Below the pieces are notes generated by a model that searched no databases, had not been told where the DNA came from, and worked only from the letters and a program-made list of their open reading frames with translations. Positions 1 to 5,108 of a stretch of 5,108 bases of DNA are shown in pieces (positions within the stretch are counted from its first letter, which is position 1; each line of letters starts with the position of its first letter). The stretch comes from SHLQ01 sp964610745 (GTDB lineage Bacteria > Actinomycetota > Acidimicrobiia > Acidimicrobiales > SHLQ01), in NCBI GenBank assembly GCA_964610745.1, contig CAZSYL010000104.1, positions 1 to 5,108 of the forward strand. The letters run 5' to 3'. Made by a program: the position numbers and the translations under genes.

Positions 1-2
1 CG

Positions 3-497
3 GCAGCCCCACCTCTCCCACCCGTCGAATCACAGGCCCCGCCAAGTCCACTGGGCGACCCCGAACCCTGGGCGATTGAGGACACGAGCGCAATCGAAGG
101 GCTCGACTCAAATCTCGACCTCTTCACCACCGATACGCCCGCTCCAAAAGCCACACCCAACCTCGGCCGAGCCGATCTCGACGGCAAGCGGTCGAAAGCA
201 TCAGGAGGGTCTGAGGATCCGTGGGCGCATATGCGACCGCAGGAGGAGCCACCCAAGAAGATCAGCTTCTGGGAAGACCGTCCCAAGTTCTTCGGCGGCG
301 ACGAGCGCCGAAAGGCGCGAGCTCGCCGGGAGGCGCGTGCGGTCCTTGCAGACCAGGGGGCCACGCTTCCCGAGGCACGTGCGTGCCCCAACTGCGGCAA
401 AAACTGCAAGGTCGATGTGCGAGATCCATCGACTGGTCGACTCCACATCAGTTGCGATTCATGTCGCCACATGTGGTTCGAAGACTTTCAGGGCTAA
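3..497 (+). CDS. C-terminal part of an unidentified zinc-ribbon protein (5' end outside window)
   Basis: The reading frame is open from the first base of the window to the TAA at 495-497, so this is a 3' fragment of 164 residues. The true start lies upstream. An internal ATG at 231 is not needed, because the same frame continues in both directions. Residues 1 to about 80 are rich in Pro, Asp, Ser and Thr and look disordered, with two loose DPxPWA/EDPWA echoes (around residues 20-25 and 73-76). Next come an aromatic patch (FWEDRPKFFGG) and a strongly basic, probably helical stretch (ERRKARARREAR). The C-terminus has a CPNCG knuckle and a CDSC knuckle, with cysteines at fragment residues 128, 131, 151 and 154. 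This is the pattern of a small zinc ribbon, and the chain ends soon after in HMWFEDFQG. I do not recognise the family. Zinc binding is inferred from the paired cysteines, and no enzymatic function can be assigned. The 3' end overlaps the convergent hydrolase gene by 4 bases. Confidence 0.75.
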   Translation, partial: AAPPLPPVESQAPPSPLGDPEPWAIEDTSAIEGLDSNLDLFTTDTPAPKATPNLGRADLDGKRSKASGGSEDPWAHMRPQEEPPKKISFWEDRPKFFGGDERRKARARREARAVLADQGATLPEARACPNCGKNCKVDVRDPSTGRLHISCDSCRHMWFEDFQG

Positions 498-1210
498 CGC
501 CCGAACATCGCCATCCACTCTTCGGCCGACTTCGGCGCGAACACAAAGTTGTCGCGCCGCGTATCGCCCATAGTGGCCGACGGTGCGGGCGAATACTGAT
601 GACCAGGGAAGAGCACCGCGTCATCGGGGACCTTGGAAAGCACCGACGTGAGGCTGTGATAAAGCTGTTCGGGATTGCCGCCGGGTAGGTCGGTTCGACC
701 ACACCCATCGAGAAACAGCGTGTCGCCGGCGACTAGCCGGTTCTCCACGAGGAAGGATTGCGAGCCCGGCGTATGCCCAGGGGTATGAAGCAGCTCGATC
801 TGGATCGCACCAACGTCGATCGTGGTACTGCCGTTGTGTTGCTTGAGATTCTCATCGGTGAGGCCGGTCACCTCTTTGACGTAGTCGGCTTCGTCGACCT
901 GAACGTGGAGGGGCACGTTCAACCGCTCGAGCATTTCGGCCGCTCCGGCAACGCTTAGTCCCATCATGGAACCGCCCACGTGGTCGGCGTGGTAGTGCGT
1001 GCCGAGCATGCCGACGCAACTCATGCCGTCCTCTTCGAGGATGTCGAGAATGCCGCCGGGGTCATAGGCAGGGTCCACGATGATCGCCTCGTTGGTCTCG
1101 CGGTCGCCGATCAGATAGACGAAGTTTCTCATCTGGTCAGCGAAGGGATCGGTCTTCGCGAAGTCTCTGCCCGAGAGCAGCTGGCGGAAATACAGTCGTT
1201 CTTCAGTCAC
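494..1210 (-). CDS. MBL-fold metallo-hydrolase (glyoxalase II / persulfide dioxygenase-like)
   Basis: This is a 238-residue metallo-beta-lactamase-fold enzyme, probably cytoplasmic, with no signal peptide. The metal-binding motif THYHADH is at residues 71-77. The remaining usual ligands are His146 (HTPGHTPGS), Asp163 (AGDTLFLDGCGRTDLP) and His204 (FPGHQYS), so both metal sites look complete. The GDTLF..GCGRTD segment is typical of the branch holding hydroxyacylglutathione hydrolases (glyoxalase II) and ETHE1-type persulfide dioxygenases. The long glyoxalase II C-terminal helical domain is missing, and the substrate cannot be read from sequence. I chose GTG at 1210 because AGG lies 8 bases upstream and the protein then begins MTEERLYF. 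TTG at 1216, with GGAAAG six bases upstream, is an equally legal start and adds two residues. The gene follows larC after 9 bases and is probably translated from the same transcript. Its TAG stop overlaps the stop of the convergent zinc-ribbon gene. Confidence 0.9.
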   Translation of the reverse strand: MTEERLYFRQLLSGRDFAKTDPFADQMRNFVYLIGDRETNEAIIVDPAYDPGGILDILEEDGMSCVGMLGTHYHADHVGGSMMGLSVAGAAEMLERLNVPLHVQVDEADYVKEVTGLTDENLKQHNGSTTIDVGAIQIELLHTPGHTPGSQSFLVENRLVAGDTLFLDGCGRTDLPGGNPEQLYHSLTSVLSKVPDDAVLFPGHQYSPAPSATMGDTRRDNFVFAPKSAEEWMAMFGR

Positions 1211-1219
1211 GCGCAAAGC

Positions 1220-2404
1220 CTACTTTCCGAGACGTTTGCCGTCCTTCCACAATCGCTCGGCAGTAGAGGCGACTTGTCGAGCCGGTCGGTTCAGGGCGGT
1301 CGCCGCAGCGATCACATCGACAAACTCGGGCTTGGCGGTGTTCGCGGTGACTTTCAGACGAACGGTGTGTCCATCGACATCGACCGATTCGAAGTGGCGT
1401 TCGAGCGCGGTGCGTTCAACGCCATGAGCCCGATATCCAAGCGATCCGCTTTCCGACAGAAGCACGGACCCGACCGATTCGATCGCGTGCGGTTCGACAA
1501 GTGTGGAGACGGTGACGGCGGGACGCTCGTGCTTCATCTCGATTGGGGTCACCCATGCATCGAGGGCGCCGGCATCGAGGAGTTGGCTGACGGTGTGGGC
1601 GAGATACTCACCACTGAGGTCGTCGACGTTGGTTTCGAGTATCACCAGTTGGGTCGGGCTCGTCGTGTCGACGCCCGCAGGTTTAGCGACACCTTCGCCA
1701 ACGACGACATGCAACAGGTTTGGGTGCTCGTCGAGCTCGATGTCACCAGCACCAAAGCCAGCACCCGTGATGGTCATGGCAGGCATTGGACCAAAGCTGT
1801 CGGCTAACGCTTTGACGATTGCGGCACCGGTCGGCGTGGTGAGCTCTACGCGAACATCCAGCCCTTTGACCGGGACACCCTCCAGCAGTTTGATCGTCGC
1901 CGGAGCAGGGTTCGGGATGATGCCATGAGCGCTCTTGGCCATGCCATGACCCAAAGCCACTGGAGCGACAACAATGTGGTCGACATCGAGCGCTTCGAGC
2001 GCAAGACACGATCCGACCACGTCGATGATCGCATCGATGCCGCCAACCTCATGGAAGTGCACCGACGACGGGTCGACCTGATGGATGTGGCCCTCCGCCT
2101 CGGCCAATGCGGTAAAGACTAGAACCGCACGTTTGGTCACCCGCTCGGGAAGACCTGCGTTCTGGACCAGGGAGATGATGTCGCCTGCGGTGCGATGCGA
2201 GTGGCCCTCGTTGGTTTCGACCGTCACGTTCATTGCGCCGATCCCGTTGCGAAAGACCGGCTCGGCGTGCAGTTCCCAGCCGTCGACGTCGAGCTTGCGA
2301 AGATCGGCCCGAAGCTGACCCGCATCCGCGCCCGCCGCGATCAGCGCACCGAGGGTCATGTCGCCGGCGATGCCGTTGAAGGGATGGATCCAGGCGGTCT
2401 TCAT
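1220..2404 (-). CDS. larC: Nickel-pincer cofactor biosynthesis protein LarC (Ni insertase)
   Basis: This is a 394-residue LarC, full length for the family. LarC inserts nickel into the dithiolated pyridinium nucleotide made by LarB and LarE, using CTP, to complete the NPN cofactor of lactate racemase-type enzymes. Visible family marks, in order: FNGIAGDMTLGAL near the N-terminus (9-21), a short His-containing stretch (GHSHRT, 67-72), VHFHEVGGIDAIIDVVG (115-131), NPAPAT (165-170), TTPTGAAI (189-196) and GAGFGAGD (214-221). The C-terminal LarC2 region has LETNVDDLSGE (256-266) and DAWVTPIEMKHERP (282-295). The start is the ATG at 2404, whose ATGA overlaps the larB stop, so translation is probably coupled. 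The open frame continues upstream to 2980, but that extension only reads larB out of frame and has no family similarity. In Lactobacillus plantarum LarC is split into two frames joined by programmed frameshifting; here one uninterrupted frame encodes both parts. Confidence 0.95.
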   Translation of the reverse strand: MKTAWIHPFNGIAGDMTLGALIAAGADAGQLRADLRKLDVDGWELHAEPVFRNGIGAMNVTVETNEGHSHRTAGDIISLVQNAGLPERVTKRAVLVFTALAEAEGHIHQVDPSSVHFHEVGGIDAIIDVVGSCLALEALDVDHIVVAPVALGHGMAKSAHGIIPNPAPATIKLLEGVPVKGLDVRVELTTPTGAAIVKALADSFGPMPAMTITGAGFGAGDIELDEHPNLLHVVVGEGVAKPAGVDTTSPTQLVILETNVDDLSGEYLAHTVSQLLDAGALDAWVTPIEMKHERPAVTVSTLVEPHAIESVGSVLLSESGSLGYRAHGVERTALERHFESVDVDGHTVRLKVTANTAKPEFVDVIAAATALNRPARQVASTAERLWKDGKRLGK

Positions 2405-3177
2405 GACGGCTGCTCGGGCTCGGAGTCGGCGAGTTGCAGGATTCGCATTGCGCTCACCGCAGCGCCATAGCCATTGTCGATGCCGACCACATTGACGCCA
2501 GCGGCGCACGAGGCGAGCATGCCGAGTAGCGCGGTCACACCTTCGAGCCCAGCGCCATAACCAACGCTGGTCGGCACGGCGATGACCGGCTGAGCGGACA
2601 GTCCACCAACGACGGACGCGAGCGCGCCTTCCATGCCAGCAACAACGACCACGACATCGGCTGCGTTGATGCGGTCGAGCTCGGCGAGCAATCGGTGAAG
2701 CCCAGCAACGCCCACGTCGCTTAGGCGGTCGACGCCCGCGCCGTAGGCGCGCAGCGTTGCTTCGCACTCGTTGGCCACAGGCGTGTCGGCTGTGCCGGCG
2801 CTCACGACGGCCACGGTTCGAGCCGACGCCGCCTCGGGCATCCGCCAGGTCATGACACCACCGAGCTCGGTGGCTCCTGGGTGGGCAGCCTGCAGTGCTT
2901 TTCGTTGCTCGTCGGAAACGCGGGTGATGAGCACGGGACCCGAGCCGTTGTCGAGCATTTCCGACACGATCGCCACGCACTGTTCGGGGCTCTTTCCCGG
3001 TCCGTAGATGGCTTCGGGAAGGCCTTGACGCAGCGCTCGGTGATGATCGATGCGGGCGTGTGTATCGCTGCCGAGTTCGGTGAAGGGCAGCCGTCGGAGC
3101 TCAGAAACCGCATCGTCTGCGGACACCTCACCCGACTGTATTTGTTCGATCAGCGTTCTCAGCGCTTCTTCATTCAC
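2401..3177 (-). CDS. larB: Nickel-pincer cofactor biosynthesis protein LarB (NaAD carboxylase/hydrolase)
   Basis: This 258-residue LarB starts the NPN pathway. It carboxylates the pyridinium ring of nicotinic acid adenine dinucleotide and cleaves off AMP, giving the biscarboxylated mononucleotide used by LarE. The N-terminal helical part ends in the family motif DHHRALRQGLPEAIYG (44-59). The C-terminal half is the PurE-like (AIR carboxylase) domain, with VSAGTADTPVA (125-135), DVGVAGLHRLL (154-164), VAGMEGALASVVGGL (179-193), VPTSVGYGA (201-209) and IDNGYGAA (233-240). Cys224, in SCAAGV, occupies the place of the catalytic cysteine, where I recall SCAPG as usual. I chose GTG at 3177 because MNEEALRTLIEQIQSGE matches how LarB proteins begin. 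The frame stays open upstream to 3450, but that part is antisense to pheA and lacks family similarity. The start has no close Shine-Dalgarno; GGAGGAAA (3213-3206) lies 28 bases away, while CACGAT six bases upstream could be a weak -10. It is the first gene of the larB-larC-hydrolase operon and divergent from pheA. Confidence 0.94.
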   Translation of the reverse strand: MNEEALRTLIEQIQSGEVSADDAVSELRRLPFTELGSDTHARIDHHRALRQGLPEAIYGPGKSPEQCVAIVSEMLDNGSGPVLITRVSDEQRKALQAAHPGATELGGVMTWRMPEAASARTVAVVSAGTADTPVANECEATLRAYGAGVDRLSDVGVAGLHRLLAELDRINAADVVVVVAGMEGALASVVGGLSAQPVIAVPTSVGYGAGLEGVTALLGMLASCAAGVNVVGIDNGYGAAVSAMRILQLADSEPEQPS

Positions 3178-3192
3178 GGCACCATCGTGGCA

Positions 3193-3225
3193 AAGATCCC
3201 GAAGATTTCCTCCGTGGGTAAGATC
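3193..3225 (+). repeat. Three 9-bp-phased AAGAT(C/T) direct repeats in the pheA/larB divergent region
   Basis: AAGATC (3193-3198), AAGATT (3202-3207) and AAGATC (3220-3225) begin 9 and 18 bases apart, leaving one empty slot at 3211. The last copy overlaps the pheA -10 hexamer. All lie in the 53-base gap between the larB and pheA starts. They could be a regulator's site, but the units are short and AT-rich words may recur here by chance. Confidence 0.25.
3219..3224 (+). promoter_or_regulatory. Putative -10 element of a leaderless pheA promoter
   Basis: TAAGAT fits the TANNNT -10 consensus and is followed by exactly six bases before the GTG at 3231, placing the expected transcription start on the first base of the start codon. 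No Shine-Dalgarno sequence precedes the GTG and no good -35 hexamer is visible. The first three bases (TAA) are also the in-frame stop that limits pheA on its 5' side. Confidence 0.5.
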
Positions 3226-3230
3226 GATGG

Positions 3231-4076
3231 GTGACTTCTCGAAACCGCATTGCATTCCAGGGCGTCCTGGGGGCGTATTCGCACATGGCCTGCGTCGCCG
3301 TTTATCCCGATATGGAACCGACGGGCTACGACACCTTTGCTCAGGCGTTCGCTGCGGTTGAGTCGGGCGAGGCCGAGCTTGCCATGATCCCGATCGAGAA
3401 CACACTCGGCGGTCGAGTAGCCGACATCCACCACCTCCTGCCTGAATCAAACCTGTTCATCATCGGCGAGCATTACCAACCAGTTCGCCATCAGCTGCTC
3501 GCGCCTGAGGGCGCAACGCTGGAGTCGCTCAAGACGATCGCTTCGCACGAGCAGGGCCTGGCCCAGTGCCGCGATCTGATACGCGAGCTCGGTGTCGAGC
3601 CCATGGACTTTGGCGACACCGCGGGTGCGGCGAAAGAAGCAGCGGAGCGAAACGACCCGACGTTCGGGGCCATTGCCAGCGAGCTCGCCGGCGAGATCTA
3701 CGGGCTGCAAACCCTGCGCAGCCGGATCGAGGACCGCCTCGGCAACACCACCCGCTTCGTCATCATGTCGCGCTCGGCTGTCGAGCCAGACCCGCTGGCC
3801 GGTCCGTCCATGACGAGTCTCGTCTTTCAAACCCGAAGTGTTCCCGGTGCGCTCTACAAGGCGCTCGGTGGGTTCGCCACGAACGGGGTGAACATCACCA
3901 AACTTGAGAGCTACATCATCGACCAGAGCTTCACCGCTGCACAGTTTTACGCCGAGGTGGAGGGCCACCCGTCGGACCAGAGCTTGAAGAATGCGCTCGA
4001 AGAACTGCAGTTCTTCTGCACGACGATGAAGCGGCTGGGCACGTACGCCAAGTCAGAATGGCGTAGCCAGAACTAA
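3231..4076 (+). CDS. pheA: Prephenate dehydratase with C-terminal ACT domain
   Basis: This 281-residue enzyme converts prephenate to phenylpyruvate, the committed step of phenylalanine synthesis. The catalytic region (about 5-180) shows FQGVLGAYSH (9-18), IENTLGGRV (55-63), SHEQGLAQC (105-113), DTAGAA (129-134), AIAS (147-150) and NTTRF (172-176); the Thr of TRF is the family's catalytic threonine. The C-terminal ACT domain (about 195-270) carries GALY (206-209), part of the phenylalanine-sensing site, so feedback inhibition is likely. The second sensing motif, usually ESRP, reads ESYI (226-229). There is no chorismate mutase domain, so this is a monofunctional PDT-ACT enzyme of normal length. 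The start must be GTG at 3231: TAA at 3219-3221 is in frame and no other start lies before the conserved IAFQG. Similarity to alphaproteobacterial enzymes (MDFGDTAGAAKE, LESY, QFYAEVEGHP, FFCTTMKRLGTY) is judged from memory. It is divergent from larB and convergent with the SRPBCC gene. Confidence 0.95.
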   Translation: MTSRNRIAFQGVLGAYSHMACVAVYPDMEPTGYDTFAQAFAAVESGEAELAMIPIENTLGGRVADIHHLLPESNLFIIGEHYQPVRHQLLAPEGATLESLKTIASHEQGLAQCRDLIRELGVEPMDFGDTAGAAKEAAERNDPTFGAIASELAGEIYGLQTLRSRIEDRLGNTTRFVIMSRSAVEPDPLAGPSMTSLVFQTRSVPGALYKALGGFATNGVNITKLESYIIDQSFTAAQFYAEVEGHPSDQSLKNALEELQFFCTTMKRLGTYAKSEWRSQN

Positions 4077-4204
4077 CTGCGCAGCGGAAAGAGATTGCGC
4101 AGCTCGAGCCAGCCTGGACCGAGCGTCCGAAGACGCCTGCCTCATAATTCACGCGGGTCTCAACCAAACCACCCGGATCGGTCAACGTAGCTACGGCACC
4201 GGAA

Positions 4205-4729
4205 CTACCCAGCGGGCGGCACAGCGCTGGCCCACACGAACCTTGCAAACGCTTTCGGCACCTGCCTCTGAACGGCTCCCGCCATTGGATGCACTCGCAT
4301 TACGAAGCTGCCGATGCCCGAAAAGAAGCCGTGCAAAAAGCGGTATTTGAGTCCCATGCGCCAGCGCAGGGTGCACGCGTGTTCGCTCATGGGCACGATC
4401 TCGAACTGCTCGACTATGGACTTCACTCCAAACGACGCACCCGTAAGAGCGGTAAAGGTGATTCGCCACGGCGCATCCACTTCGACCACCCTCTGCACCA
4501 TCTTTTGGCGCATCACCGTTACTTCACGCTCGCTGTTCAGACCGTGCGGTTCAGCACTTATCCACCTCGCCGACTTCATCCGCGGATACCACTGGGGCCA
4601 CGAAGCAGTGTCGGCCAGGTACAGATACGCCACACTCGGTGAAATGTTGAGTCCGGCCTCACCCTGGAGCACATAGGCATCCTCAAACAGCGACGCATCT
4701 GAAGGTTCGAAGCGCGGAAAATTGATCAT
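4205..4729 (-). CDS. SRPBCC (START-like / polyketide cyclase) family protein
   Basis: This 174-residue protein has the features of the SRPBCC helix-grip fold, a hydrophobic-cavity fold found in polyketide cyclases, lipid-transfer and ligand-binding proteins. After an N-terminal strand comes the helix SPSVAYLYLADTASWPQWYP (30-49), whose DxxxWPxWxP is the usual signature. Alternating strands follow (REVTVMRQKMVQRVVEVDAP, WRITFTALTG, KSIVEQFEIVP, ACTLRWRMGLKY). The C-terminal part (about 130-166) corresponds to the long helix that closes the cavity; here it is unusually rich in Phe, Gly and Met (FLHGFFSGIGSFVMRVHPM). There is no signal peptide. The ligand and any activity are unknown; the family is too broad to guess. 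The ATG at 4729 has no Shine-Dalgarno sequence but sits six bases after a TACTAT hexamer, suggesting leaderless transcription as a single-gene unit. It converges on pheA with a 128-base gap. Confidence 0.8.
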   Translation of the reverse strand: MINFPRFEPSDASLFEDAYVLQGEAGLNISPSVAYLYLADTASWPQWYPRMKSARWISAEPHGLNSEREVTVMRQKMVQRVVEVDAPWRITFTALTGASFGVKSIVEQFEIVPMSEHACTLRWRMGLKYRFLHGFFSGIGSFVMRVHPMAGAVQRQVPKAFARFVWASAVPPAG

Positions 4730-4735
4730 TAAGCG

Positions 4736-4741
4736 ATAGTA
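4736..4741 (-). promoter_or_regulatory. Putative -10 element of a leaderless promoter for the SRPBCC gene
   Basis: Read on the minus strand this is TACTAT, a good TANNNT -10 hexamer, followed by CGCTTA and then the ATG at 4729. The six-base gap puts the expected transcription start at the A of the ATG. The spacing is identical to that at pheA. No convincing -35 hexamer is visible. Confidence 0.5.
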
Positions 4742-4750
4742 GCGTGTCGA

Positions 4751-4963
4751 CTATTCAGCGATGCCCACCTTGGCCGCGGCTCGCCCGAAGGCTCGGTTCA
4801 TCGGGCAGGTGCAGGCACTGCCGCTATCGCTGGGCTCACGTCCGTACATCAGCTGGTCAGTGAGTGGCCCCTCATTGCCTGAGACCCAGCGGACATCACT
4901 CCACTCGCTCGAGGGGAGACCAACAGCGCAACGAACGCCCGCTGACGCCCAGTCTTCGTTCCC
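4751..4963 (-). pseudogene. Possible remnant of a protein gene (70 codons, no start codon)
   Basis: A minus-strand frame is open for 70 codons from just after a TGA (4966-4964) to TAG (4753-4751). GC at third codon positions is roughly 70%, as expected for a gene of this genome. No ATG, GTG or TTG occurs in the first half; the first ATG is at codon 39, leaving only about 32 residues. The peptide contains DWASAGVRCAVGLP, then GNEGPLTDQLMYG, a CTCP motif and an Ala-rich end (RAAAKVGIAE). The W-A-x-x-G-x-R-C-x-V then L-T-x-x-L order faintly recalls the actinobacterial 'septum formation' domain of secreted proteins; that is a weak impression. It could instead be a chance open frame. Upstream frames in the direction of the tRNA are broken by stops. 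Confidence 0.22.
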
Positions 4964-5059
4964 TCACCGTTGCCCACAACAACAGTCTTTCAGGTTGAGC
5001 GAGCTACTCGCAGCGCGTCACCGCGACCGGTTCACCAACCGAGTGCCGTGGCAATTCAG

Positions 5060-5108
5060 CGCGCCTGTAGGGACTCGAACCCCAAACCTTCTGTTCCGTA
5101 GACAGATG
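5060..5108 (-). tRNA. tRNA-Arg (anticodon ACG), 3' part; 5' end outside window
   Basis: Read on the minus strand, the visible 49 bases fold as the 3' two-thirds of a tRNA. The anticodon stem TCTGT/ACAGA encloses the 7-base loop CTACGGA, giving anticodon ACG (5099-5097), which as inosine reads CGU, CGC and CGA arginine codons. A 5-base variable loop AGGTT follows, then a T-arm TGGGG/CCCTA around TTCGAGT, the acceptor strand CAGGCGC and a G discriminator at 5060. The next bases are CTG, so the CCA end is not encoded and must be added after transcription. The D-arm and 5' acceptor strand (expected GCGCCTG) lie beyond the window edge. Confidence 0.93.

Larger units (their letters stand above)
4730..5059. 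other. 330-base region between the SRPBCC gene and tRNA-Arg, no intact gene
   Basis: No complete gene with a believable start fits here. The SRPBCC promoter occupies the left end. A coding-like minus-strand stretch (4963-4751) is listed separately as a possible remnant. Further right, all three minus-strand frames contain stops. The plus frame from 4743 to the window edge is open, but it runs through the antisense of the tRNA. A 5-bp hairpin (CGGTT-CACC-AACCG, 5028-5041) lies just downstream of the tRNA 3' end but lacks a T-run. Confidence 0.6.

Noticed and set aside
980..1807. Plus-strand open frame of 275 codons.
   Set aside because: It lies antisense to the 5' part of the hydrolase gene and the 3' half of larC, both well supported by family motifs; long antisense frames are expected at this GC content.
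2405..2980. Upstream extension of the larC frame.
   Set aside because: It reads larB out of frame and gives an Arg/Trp/Cys-rich peptide; LarC similarity begins at the ATG at 2404.
3178..3450. Upstream extension of the larB frame, including a HGGNLRD motif reminiscent of CobD-type aminotransferases.
   Set aside because: It is antisense to the start of pheA, Arg/Pro/Gly-rich and without LarB similarity. The HGGNL string comes from reading the GGAGGAAAT bases and stands alone.
3447..3968. Minus-strand open frame of 173 codons inside pheA.
   Set aside because: It is antisense to a clearly recognised prephenate dehydratase and shows no domain.
4077..4102. Inverted repeat CTGCGC/GCGCAG just after the pheA stop, considered as a terminator.
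   Set aside because: The stem is only 6 bp with a 14-base loop and no T-run follows; too weak to call. The rest of 4103-4204 shows only a 10-base palindrome (CGTAGCTACG, 4186-4195).
5028..5041. CGGTT-CACC-AACCG hairpin downstream of the tRNA, considered as a terminator.
   Set aside because: A 5-bp stem without a T-run is common by chance.
4743..5108. Plus-strand frame open from 4743 (ATG at 4761) to the window edge, about 116 codons from the ATG.
   Set aside because: Its right end translates the antisense of the tRNA (GTRTPNLL), a familiar spurious peptide produced when tRNA genes are read backwards. It has no recognisable domain and no ribosome binding site.
1..5108. Search for CRISPR arrays, transposases, phage genes, toxin-antitoxin pairs or a novel defence system.
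   Set aside because: None of the supported genes belongs to such systems, and no regularly spaced long repeats or terminal inverted repeats were seen.

Overview
The window holds six genes or gene parts and reads as an ordinary chromosomal segment of a GC-rich (about 60% by eye) bacterium. I favour an actinobacterium, possibly of the Acidimicrobiia type. At least two genes have a TANNNT -10 hexamer exactly six bases upstream of the start codon and no Shine-Dalgarno sequence, which is the leaderless layout common in Actinobacteria. The tRNA gene also does not encode its CCA end. The prephenate dehydratase, however, has motifs I associate with the alphaproteobacterial form, so the assignment is tentative.

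Layout. 3-497 (+) is the 3' end of a gene for an unidentified protein with a disordered, Pro/Asp-rich stretch and a C-terminal zinc ribbon. It converges on, and overlaps by 4 bases, a leftward three-gene operon transcribed larB (3177 to 2401), larC (2404 to 1220), then a metallo-beta-lactamase-fold hydrolase (about 1210 to 494). larB and larC overlap in ATGA, and larC is 9 bases from the hydrolase. A prephenate dehydratase gene (pheA, 3231-4076, +) is divergent from larB, with only 53 bases between the two starts. It converges on a leftward SRPBCC (START-like) gene (4729-4205). Upstream of that gene lie 330 bases with a possible decayed reading frame, then the 3' two-thirds of a tRNA-Arg(ACG) gene on the minus strand, cut by the window edge.

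How the genes work together. LarB and LarC catalyse the first and last steps in making the nickel-pincer nucleotide (NPN) cofactor of lactate racemase (LarA) and its relatives. LarB carboxylates and hydrolyses nicotinic acid adenine dinucleotide; LarC inserts nickel using CTP. LarE, the sulfur-insertion enzyme, and any LarA-like user enzyme are not in the window. The co-transcribed hydrolase resembles glyoxalase II and persulfide dioxygenase enzymes. A link to lactate (via the glyoxalase route) or to sulfur chemistry is conceivable but is inference. PheA acts separately, in phenylalanine synthesis.

I see no phage genes, transposase, CRISPR array, toxin-antitoxin pair or defence system. The points most worth a second look are the compact leaderless promoters, the crowded pheA/larB divergent region, the partial lar operon with its hydrolase, and the possible gene remnant beside the tRNA.
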